NCBI GenBank assembly: GCA_018713755.1
Contig: DVOG01000129.1
Coordinates: forward strand, 1 to 6,589
DNA: 6,589 nucleotides
Direction: 5' to 3'
From: Candidatus Spyradosoma merdigallinarum
GTDB lineage: Bacteria > Verrucomicrobiota > Verrucomicrobiia > Opitutales > UBA953
Each line of letters starts with the position of its first letter. Positions within the stretch are counted from its first letter, which is position 1. Under the pieces are notes generated by a model. The model ran no database searches, had not been told where the DNA came from, and saw only the letters and a list, made by a program, of their open reading frames with translations. Position numbers and translations under genes: made by a program. Below, piece by piece: positions 1-4,291 of the stretch.

Positions 1-1
1 G

Positions 2-766
2 CTCCGCATGATTGAATTTCTCCGAACGGAATTCCCGGACGACTTCGGGAAAATCCGCTTCGGCGCGGAAACGCCGGACGAAATCGGCTTCGGCGTGAAG
101 CCCGTCTCCCGCGCGGGAACGCGCCGCCTCGTCCGCGCGGCGATCGAATACGCCGTCGCGCAGGGCCGAAAGTCCGTGACGCTCGTCCACAAAGGCAACA
201 TCATGAAGTTCACCGAAGGCGCGTTCCGCGACTGGGGCTACGCCGTCGCGAAGGAAGAGTTCGGCGCGGAAGAAATCGGCGCCGGACCGCGCGTCGAAAT
301 CCCGGCGGGGAAGCGCGGCGCGGGGCTCGTCGTCAAGGACTGCATCTGCGACGCGTTTCTGCAGGAAATCCTGTTGCACCCGCAGGATTTTGACGTGATC
401 GCGACGCTGAACCTGAACGGCGACTACGTCTCCGACGCGCTCGCGGCGCAGGTCGGCGGGATCGGCATCGCGCCCGGCGGGAACATCAACCCGAAAACCG
501 GGCACGCGATTTTCGAAGCGACGCACGGCACGGCGCCCGCTCTCGCGGGAAAAGACGCCGCGAACCCGTCCTCGCTGCTGCTTTCCGGAGAAATGATGCT
601 GCGGCATCTCGGCTGGAACGAGGCGGCGGATCTCGTCGTCCGCGGCGTCGAAGGCGCCATCGCGGCGAAGACGGTGACGGCGGACCTCGCGGGAACGATG
701 TCCGGCGCCGTCGCGCTGAAATGCTCGGAGTTCGCCGACGCCGTCATCGGGAAAATGTCCGCGTGA
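2..766 (+). CDS. icd: Isocitrate dehydrogenase, C-terminal part (5' end outside window)
   Basis: This enzyme oxidatively decarboxylates isocitrate to 2-oxoglutarate in the cytoplasmic TCA cycle. The reading frame is open to the window edge, so the ATG at 8 is internal. About 255 residues are visible, against roughly 416 for the E. coli-type enzyme. They align by eye with the second half of E. coli Icd. The catalytic lysine segment LVHKGNIMKFTEG, the metal-binding aspartates in NLNGDYVSDALAAQ, the upstream Asp in VKDCICDAFLQ and the cofactor loop HGTAP are all present. The residues that confer NADP specificity in E. coli (K344, Y345, Y391, R395) are replaced by Ala (539-541), Leu (542-544), Ala (680-682) and Gly (692-694). 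Family membership is certain. Cofactor preference is open, and NAD or relaxed specificity is my inference. Isopropylmalate dehydrogenase is excluded by the close match to Icd motifs. Confidence 0.95.
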   Translation, partial: LRMIEFLRTEFPDDFGKIRFGAETPDEIGFGVKPVSRAGTRRLVRAAIEYAVAQGRKSVTLVHKGNIMKFTEGAFRDWGYAVAKEEFGAEEIGAGPRVEIPAGKRGAGLVVKDCICDAFLQEILLHPQDFDVIATLNLNGDYVSDALAAQVGGIGIAPGGNINPKTGHAIFEATHGTAPALAGKDAANPSSLLLSGEMMLRHLGWNEAADLVVRGVEGAIAAKTVTADLAGTMSGAVALKCSEFADAVIGKMSA

Positions 767-771
767 ACGCC

Positions 772-780
772 GGGGGGGGG
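772..780 (+). repeat. G9 homopolymer tract
   Basis: Nine consecutive G lie between the icd stop codon and the outer-membrane protein gene, about 30 bp upstream of its candidate -35 box. Tracts of this length are prone to slippage during replication and sequencing. Confidence 0.9.
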
Positions 781-784
781 CAAC

Positions 785-794
785 GCGTTCCCGC
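785..794 (-). repeat. Dispersed decamer GCGGGAACGC, intergenic copy
   Basis: This is an exact copy, on the minus strand, of a 10-bp word found seven times in the window. Exact copies are at 113-122(+), 785-794(-), 1765-1774(+), 3500-3509(+), 3558-3567(+), 4156-4165(-) and 4211-4220(-). Copies with one mismatch are at 689-698, 1753-1762, 1896-1905, 2955-2964, 3281-3290 and 5168-5177. Flanking bases are not conserved. Function is unknown. Confidence 0.7.
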
Positions 795-809
795 CGCGAA
801 AAATCCGGC

Positions 810-837
810 TTGCTTTTTTCCCCCGCCGAAATATCTT
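810..837 (+). promoter_or_regulatory. Candidate promoter of the outer-membrane protein gene
   Basis: TTGCTT (810-815) and TATCTT (832-837) are separated by 16 bp and match the sigma-70 boxes at 3/6 and 4/6. The position suits a start site near 845 and a 35-40 nt leader. The match is weak. Confidence 0.3.
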
Positions 838-850
838 TTTAAGCCAGTCT

Positions 851-880
851 TACACGACACAAACACAAACCAAACGAAAG
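851..880 (+). promoter_or_regulatory. A/C-rich, G-poor leader without Shine-Dalgarno
   Basis: The 30 bases before the start codon are almost entirely A and C with ACA/CAA-type repeats and only three G. There is no purine-rich Shine-Dalgarno at normal spacing. Unstructured CAA-type leaders are known to help ribosomes bind without base pairing to 16S rRNA. That role here is inferred. Confidence 0.5.
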
Positions 881-1711
881 ATGAAAAAGATTATCACTGC
901 TCTTGCGGTCGCCGCGTTCGGCGTTTCCGCGTTCGCACAGGAAGCGTCCGTCCCGGCTCCGGAACGGAATTTCGTCGTCGGGGCGAAGTTCGATTTCGAA
1001 AGCCGCTATGTGACGCAAGGTAAGCGCCGCGTCAACGAAAACACGCAGACGACGATTTCGTTCAAGTATTTCGTTCCGCAGACGTCGGACATCGGCATCA
1101 CGCCGTATGCCGACTTCCTCTGGATGTCCCCGACGGACAATCAGCGCAACGGTCACGATCTGTCCAACGAAGGCTCGCTGACGCTCGGCTCCGAAATCGC
1201 CGTCGGCGACGTCGCGACGATCGACTTCGGCTACAAATACACGGGCTGGAACGACCGCGCAAGCGCGGCCGCCATGAACCGCGCCTACATCAACCGTTCC
1301 AACGAAATCTTCGTCGGCGTCAACAAGACGCTCTCGCTCATCGACGGGAACGAATACGGCGACATCGACGCGCTCGCCTACGTCCGCTACAACTTCAACA
1401 CGGAAGAGCTTTCCTATGAGCTCGGTCTCGAAAAGACCTTCTCCTGGGAAGAAGTCGGTCTGCGTCTCGCCGCCGTTTACGGCTACGTCGACGCCAACGA
1501 CGCCAACGGCGACCAGGGCGGCGGAAACATCCACAACGACTACGGTTACATCGCCGTTTCCGCGGATCTTTCTTACCAGATCAACAGCGGGACGGACGTC
1601 GGCGTCGGCGTGCGCTACGCCTACAACAACGACGGCGACGACAGCGCCTTCACGTCCGACAACAACGACGACAATCTCTGGTGGGGCGCGTGGATCCGCT
1701 TCCGCTATTGA
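881..1711 (+). CDS. Outer-membrane beta-barrel protein of unknown substrate
   Basis: The 276-residue product begins with a clear Sec signal peptide: KK at 2-3, a hydrophobic core at about 4-15, and AFA|Q giving cleavage after residue 19. The mature part has many short amphipathic beta segments of alternating hydrophobic and polar residues, aromatic girdle residues, and a C-terminal strand ending WIRFRY. A terminal aromatic residue is the usual signal for the BAM assembly machinery, so it should insert in the outer membrane as a barrel of perhaps 10-12 strands. Two Asp/Asn/Gly-rich stretches (about 205-212 and 250-267) look like surface loops and could bind cations. I do not recognise the family firmly. 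The early SRYVTQGKRRV segment recalls TorF-like or choline-type small porins with SRYxxRG, but this is weak. It is monocistronic, with a terminator just downstream. Confidence 0.8.
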   Translation: MKKIITALAVAAFGVSAFAQEASVPAPERNFVVGAKFDFESRYVTQGKRRVNENTQTTISFKYFVPQTSDIGITPYADFLWMSPTDNQRNGHDLSNEGSLTLGSEIAVGDVATIDFGYKYTGWNDRASAAAMNRAYINRSNEIFVGVNKTLSLIDGNEYGDIDALAYVRYNFNTEELSYELGLEKTFSWEEVGLRLAAVYGYVDANDANGDQGGGNIHNDYGYIAVSADLSYQINSGTDVGVGVRYAYNNDGDDSAFTSDNNDDNLWWGAWIRFRY

Positions 1712-1745
1712 GAAAGCCGCGTTCCGAGAAAAGTTTTTCTCGCAG

Positions 1746-1780
1746 AAAAAAAGCGTTCCCGTCCGCGGGAACGCTTTTTT
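1746..1780 (+). terminator. Strong Rho-independent terminator, probably bidirectional
   Basis: An 11-bp perfect stem, 1751-1761 with 1766-1776, encloses the loop TCCG, which fits the UNCG tetraloop class. It is flanked by A7 on the left and T6 on the right, so it can act in both directions. The arms are GCGTTCCCG and its inverse, so the hairpin is built from one exact and one near-exact inverted copy of the dispersed decamer. It closes the outer-membrane protein gene and insulates grpE. A second palindrome, CGAGAAAA/TTTTCTCG (1725-1742), lies just upstream. Confidence 0.9.
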
Positions 1781-1825
1781 CGCGCCCGGCGCGCCCGCGG
1801 GAACCGTTCGGCACGAAAAATGCAT

Positions 1826-1854
1826 TTGGAAACGGCATCCGTTTATTTTACATT
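1826..1854 (+). promoter_or_regulatory. Candidate promoter of grpE-dnaJ
   Basis: TTGGAA (1826-1831) and TACATT (1849-1854), 17 bp apart, each match the sigma-70 boxes at 4/6. I see no CIRCE element (TTAGCACTC inverted repeat) and no obvious sigma-32 promoter, so the heat-shock control of this operon is not evident. If this promoter is correct, the leader is only about 10 nt. The local AT content is high and other alignments are possible. Confidence 0.3.
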
Positions 1855-1870
1855 TCAGCCTTTTACGAAC

Positions 1871-2575
1871 ATGAGACATTCGCATTCCAAGAAAGACGTT
1901 CCCGCGAAAGAACAGCCCTCGCCGGCGGACTCCGGCGAAGCGGCGAAGGAAACGCCCGCCGAAACGGCGGCGGAGCAAACCGCGGCGGAACAGGCGGGAG
2001 AAACGGCGTATTGCCCGGAATCGGAGGGCGCGGATTCCGCCTGCTCACGCGACGCCGCCGCGGAAGAAAACGCAGTTCCCGCCCCCGAAGAAGATCCCGT
2101 CGCGGCGAAGCTCGCGGACGATCTCGCCAAAGCGCAGGCGGAGCTGCTCAAAACTAAGGAAGCCTACTTGCGCTCCGTGGCGGAATTCGACAACTACCGC
2201 CGCCGCAACAACGAAGAAAAGCCCAAGCTCGCGAACTACGCCAAGGGCGACCTCGCGAAAGACCTTTTCCCCGTGCTCGACAATTTCAAGCTCGGACTCG
2301 AAGCCGCGGAAAAACAGCACCCGGAGGCGAAATCCATCACGGAAGGCTTCGCGATGATCGCCGCGCAAATCAAAAACGCGCTCGCCCAGCACAACATCGT
2401 CGAAATCAATCCGCTCGGCGAACCCTTCGACCCGAACGAGCAGGAATCGCTCACGAGCCAGCCTTCGGACGACGTTCCCGAAGACCACGTGCTCTTCGTG
2501 CACCGCGTCGGCTACAAAATCGGCGACCGTCTGCTGCGCCCCGCAAGCGTCGTGATTTCCGCAGGACGGAAATAA
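1871..2575 (+). CDS. grpE: GrpE, nucleotide exchange factor for DnaK
   Basis: GrpE is a cytoplasmic homodimer that releases ADP from DnaK to reset the Hsp70 cycle. Taking ATG 1871 gives 234 residues, somewhat longer than the usual 180-200. The excess is an Ala/Glu/Pro-rich, probably disordered N-terminal tail (1-75) containing two cysteines. Residues 76-130 form the long dimer helix with the signature RSVAEFDNYRRR (101-112), followed by LFPVLDNF (132-139). The C-terminal beta domain that wedges into DnaK carries GEPFDPNEQESL (183-194) and GYKIGDRLLRPASVV (214-228). The usual His in the FDPNxHEA-like motif is Gln here. An in-frame ATG at 1820 would add 17 residues that do not look like GrpE and overlap the candidate promoter, so I prefer 1871. 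There is no Shine-Dalgarno. dnaJ follows after 12 bp, presumably in the same operon. Confidence 0.95.
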   Translation: MRHSHSKKDVPAKEQPSPADSGEAAKETPAETAAEQTAAEQAGETAYCPESEGADSACSRDAAAEENAVPAPEEDPVAAKLADDLAKAQAELLKTKEAYLRSVAEFDNYRRRNNEEKPKLANYAKGDLAKDLFPVLDNFKLGLEAAEKQHPEAKSITEGFAMIAAQIKNALAQHNIVEINPLGEPFDPNEQESLTSQPSDDVPEDHVLFVHRVGYKIGDRLLRPASVVISAGRK

Positions 2576-2587
2576 TTTTTTCTCAAC

Positions 2588-3724
2588 ATGGCTGAAGATT
2601 TTTACAAGCTTCTCGGCGTCGAAAAAACCGCAAGCGTCGAGGAAATCAAGAAAGCCTACCGCAAGCAGGCGATGAAGTACCACCCGGACCGCAATCCGGG
2701 GAACAAGGAAGCGGAAGAGATGTTCAAAAAAGTCTCCAACGCCTACGAGGTGCTTTCCGACCCGAAAAAGCGCGCGACCTACGACCAGTTCGGCGCCGCC
2801 GCCTTCGAAAACGGCGGCATGGGCGGCCCCGGCGGCATGGCGGGCGGCTTCCGCGACGCCAGCGACGTCTTCCGCGAATTTTTCGGCGGCAGAGGCGGCG
2901 GCATTTTCGAAAGCTTCTTCGGCGGCGGCCATGCGGACGAGGAAGAAGACCGCCGCGGGAACGACCTGCGCTTCGACCTGGAAATTTCTCTCGAAGAGGC
3001 CGCATCCGGCGTCGAAAAAACCATCAAATACCGCCGCCACGTGCAATGCCCGACCTGTCACGGCTCGGGAGCGGAACCCGGCACGAAGCGCAAAACCTGC
3101 CCGACCTGCAAAGGCCGCGGGCAAGTCACGTCCTCGAACGGATTTTTCCGGATGAGCCGCCCGTGTCCGACCTGCCGCGGGAGCGGCTCCGTCGTCGAAA
3201 AACCTTGCCGCAACTGCGGCGGGAGCGGCGTCGTGCTCGAAACGCGCTCGCTGACGAAGCGCATTCCCGCGGGCGTTTCCACGGGAACGCGTCTGCGCTC
3301 CGCCGGCGACGGCGAGGCGGGCGAATTCGGCGGCGAATACGGCGATCTCTACCTCGTCATCCACGTCAAGCCGCACGACCTTTTCGAACGCGACGGCGAC
3401 GACCTTTTCTGCACGATTCCGATAAAATTCACGCTCGCGGCTCTCGGCGGCACGCTCGAAGTGCCGACGCTCACGGGGCGCGCCGAGCTGAAAATTCCTG
3501 CGGGAACGCAAAACGGGACGACGTTCCGCCTGCGCGGCATGGGCATGCCTTCGCTGCGCGGGAACGCCAAGGGCGACCAGTATGTGCGCATCGAAATCGA
3601 CGTGCCGAAAAACCTTTCCGCCGATCAGAAGGAGCGCCTCGCCGCGTTCGCCGAATCCTGCGGCGACAAGGAAAAGCCCGTTTCCGAATCCTGGATGGAA
3701 CGCTTCAAGAACTTCTTCAAGTAA
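2588..3724 (+). CDS. dnaJ: DnaJ (Hsp40) co-chaperone, type I
   Basis: DnaJ delivers unfolded clients to DnaK and stimulates its ATPase in the cytoplasm. All parts of a class A Hsp40 are present in 378 residues, the normal length. The J domain (about 1-70) has the HPD motif at 32-34. A Gly/Phe-rich linker (about 70-130) includes DVFREFFGG, a DIF-like motif. The zinc-finger region has four CxxCxGxG repeats with cysteine pairs at 154/157, 171/174, 193/196 and 207/210. Two substrate-binding beta domains (about 215-345) and a short C-terminal tail ending FKNFFK follow. Nothing is missing or truncated. Presence of the full zinc region separates it from CbpA. It lies 12 bp after grpE, without a Shine-Dalgarno, and is ended by the hairpin at 3749-3782. 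dnaK must lie elsewhere. Confidence 0.98.
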   Translation: MAEDFYKLLGVEKTASVEEIKKAYRKQAMKYHPDRNPGNKEAEEMFKKVSNAYEVLSDPKKRATYDQFGAAAFENGGMGGPGGMAGGFRDASDVFREFFGGRGGGIFESFFGGGHADEEEDRRGNDLRFDLEISLEEAASGVEKTIKYRRHVQCPTCHGSGAEPGTKRKTCPTCKGRGQVTSSNGFFRMSRPCPTCRGSGSVVEKPCRNCGGSGVVLETRSLTKRIPAGVSTGTRLRSAGDGEAGEFGGEYGDLYLVIHVKPHDLFERDGDDLFCTIPIKFTLAALGGTLEVPTLTGRAELKIPAGTQNGTTFRLRGMGMPSLRGNAKGDQYVRIEIDVPKNLSADQKERLAAFAESCGDKEKPVSESWMERFKNFFK

Positions 3725-3748
3725 GAGGAAACGTTCCGAAACCCGATG

Positions 3749-3782
3749 AAAAATCCCCGCCGGAGAATCGGCGGGGATTTTT
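3749..3782 (+). terminator. Rho-independent terminator of grpE-dnaJ
   Basis: ATCCCCGCCG (3753-3762) pairs perfectly with CGGCGGGGAT (3769-3778) around the loop GAGAAT. A-rich and T-rich flanks (A5 at 3749-3753, T5 at 3778-3782) extend the stem to 14 bp and provide the U tract. It starts 24 bp after the dnaJ stop codon. Confidence 0.92.
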
Positions 3783-3822
3783 CGCATCGCGAATTTTCCC
3801 GGAATTTCATTTATATCGGGCG

Positions 3823-3858
3823 TTTGCTTACCACTTTGCTTACCATTTTGCTTACCAC
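3823..3858 (+). repeat. Tandem repeat, three copies of a 12-bp unit
   Basis: TTTGCTTACCAC occurs three times head to tail at 3823-3834, 3835-3846 and 3847-3858. Copies 1 and 3 are identical and copy 2 differs only in its last base (T). The repeat lies in an AT-rich non-coding gap between the dnaJ terminator and the hairpin 3' of tRNA-Asp. I see no supported gene across 3783-3943. Iteron-like protein binding, a slippage-generated tandem array or a remnant of an integrated element are all possible. Confidence 0.9.
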
Positions 3859-3865
3859 TCATTTT

Positions 3866-3885
3866 GCACAAAAACGCACAAAAAC
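3866..3885 (+). repeat. Tandem repeat, two copies of a 10-bp unit
   Basis: GCACAAAAAC is repeated perfectly at 3866-3875 and 3876-3885, then GCA begins a third copy. A small inverted repeat, CGCAA/TTGCG (3885-3889 with 3894-3898), follows at once. It sits 7 bp from the end of the 12-bp array. Confidence 0.85.
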
Positions 3886-3943
3886 GCAACTTTTTGCGAC
3901 AGAGTCTAAAATCCCGAAATGGCCCGAGAGCCGCATAAACACT

Positions 3944-3971
3944 AAGAGACCCGCATTTCTGCGGGCCTCTT
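3944..3971 (-). terminator. Hairpin 3' of tRNA-Asp, probable terminator or processing stem
   Basis: Read on the minus strand, a 12-bp stem (3971-3960 with 3955-3944) closes a GAAA loop, a GNRA tetraloop. The single non-Watson-Crick position (3949/3966) is a G-U wobble in minus-strand RNA but an A-C mismatch in plus-strand RNA, so the structure belongs to the tRNA transcript. It begins 4 nt after the encoded CCA. The following U tract is weak (AGTGTTTA), so efficiency as a terminator is uncertain. Confidence 0.7.
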
Positions 3972-3975
3972 CGAA

Positions 3976-4052
3976 TGGCGGGATGGACGGGACTCGAACC
4001 CGCGACCTCCTGCGTGACAGGCAGGCGTTCTAACCAGCTGAACTACCACCCC
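3976..4052 (-). tRNA. tRNA-Asp (anticodon GTC)
   Basis: This 77-nt cloverleaf on the minus strand carries aspartate to GAC/GAU codons. The acceptor arm is GGGGTGG (4052-4046) with CCATCCC, having one G-U pair. The anticodon stem CCTGC/GCAGG holds the loop CTGTCAC with anticodon GTC at 4018-4016. The T arm is GCGGG-TTCGAGT-CCCGT. The discriminator base is G, and CCA is encoded (3978-3976). The body closely resembles E. coli tRNA-Asp. It converges on dnaJ and diverges from pflB. Confidence 0.98.
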
Positions 4053-4075
4053 GTTGGTGATAAGTTTGAGCCGAT

Positions 4076-4104
4076 ATTCAATGGTTTTTCCCGCGCGGCG
4101 TCAA
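4076..4104 (-). promoter_or_regulatory. Promoter of tRNA-Asp
   Basis: On the minus strand TTGACG (4104-4099, 5/6 to the -35 consensus) is followed after 17 bp by TTGAAT (4081-4076, 4/6 to -10). The start would fall near 4069, leaving a leader of about 17 nt. The stretch just upstream (4105-4125) is A/T-rich and could serve as an UP element, as is common for stable RNA genes. Confidence 0.5.
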
Positions 4105-4155
4105 GCGCAAAAAACGGTTTTCTTTCCCGGGAGAAAATTTTGCGTTGCGCCGTCC

Positions 4156-4165
4156 GCGTTCCCGC
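4156..4165 (-). repeat. Dispersed decamer GCGGGAACGC, intergenic copy
   Basis: This is an exact minus-strand copy of the seven-fold decamer. It lies in the tRNA-pflB intergenic region 8 bp before a T12 run, in GC-rich surroundings that form only a poor 4-bp stem. Confidence 0.7.
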
Positions 4166-4173
4166 GCGCCGCG

Positions 4174-4185
4174 TTTTTTTTTTTT
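4174..4185 (+). repeat. T12 homopolymer tract
   Basis: Twelve consecutive T lie in the divergent region between tRNA-Asp and pflB, the longest homopolymer in the window. It follows a GC-rich segment, but I cannot draw a convincing terminator stem. Length may vary by slippage or sequencing error. Confidence 0.85.
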
Positions 4186-4205
4186 CGACGCAATGAAGCG
4201 GGTTT

Positions 4206-4235
4206 GCGGGGCGTTCCCGCGAGAACGCGCTTTTT
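4206..4235 (+). repeat. Decamer copy in overlapping inverted repeats upstream of pflB
   Basis: An exact decamer copy (4211-4220, minus strand) is followed by a partial inverse. GCGTTC (4211-4216) can pair with GAACGC (4223-4228) around a 6-nt loop, followed by GC and T5 (4231-4235), which is terminator-like. GCGGG (4206-4210) can instead pair with CCCGC (4216-4220). The two stems share a base and a tight turn, so they exclude each other. The element lies just upstream of the candidate pflB promoter, so attenuation applies only if a more distal promoter exists. Confidence 0.4.
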
Positions 4236-4239
4236 GCGC

Positions 4240-4268
4240 TTTCCACTGCCGCGACGGAAGAATATAAA
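4240..4268 (+). promoter_or_regulatory. Candidate promoter of pflB
   Basis: TTTCCA (4240-4245, 4/6) and TATAAA (4263-4268, 5/6) are spaced 17 bp apart, placing transcription start near 4275 and a leader of about 17 nt. I see no FNR-type TTGAT-N4-ATCAA box nearby. Confidence 0.45.
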
Positions 4269-4271
4269 TTT

Positions 4272-4282
4272 GGAATAATTCC
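4272..4282 (+). promoter_or_regulatory. Palindrome at the presumed pflB start site
   Basis: GGAATAATTCC is a perfect 11-bp palindrome around a central A, falling where transcription should begin and 9 bp before the start codon. It could be a repressor operator, or chance in an AT-rich leader. No regulator family is implied. Confidence 0.3.
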
Positions 4283-4291
4283 TTTTTTCTT

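Larger units (their letters stand above)
769..819 (+). terminator. Possible weak terminator after icd
   Basis: GCCGG (769-773) can pair with CCGGC (805-809). Part of the intervening G-run could pair with CCC at 790-792. A T6 run follows at 814-819. The arm is only five base pairs with a long interior, so this is a tentative end for the icd transcript. Confidence 0.25.

Noticed and set aside
1820..1870. Upstream in-frame ATG as the grpE start
   Set aside because: The 17 extra residues do not resemble GrpE tails and the region overlaps the candidate promoter and AT-rich leader. ATG 1871 is preferred.
839..1978. 379-codon minus-strand frame opposite the outer-membrane protein
   Set aside because: Its Val/Arg-rich content is typical of antisense in GC-rich DNA, and it reads through the bidirectional terminator. 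The plus-strand gene has a signal peptide and a barrel pattern.
3823..3885. CRISPR array
   Set aside because: The units are 10-12 bp and directly adjacent, with no spacers of regular length and no cas genes.
2045..3889. 614-codon minus-strand frame opposite grpE and dnaJ
   Set aside because: It is the antisense shadow of two certain genes and crosses the dnaJ terminator. Its N-terminal GKQ repeats only reflect the 12-bp DNA repeat.
3746..4033. 95-codon plus-strand frame ending in DGTRTRDLLRDRQ
   Set aside because: This peptide is the well-known false translation of a tRNA complement. The frame also begins inside the dnaJ terminator.
4120..4137. Near-palindrome around CCCGGG as a hairpin
   Set aside because: It has no loop bases at its centre and mismatches in the arms, so it cannot form a stable RNA stem.
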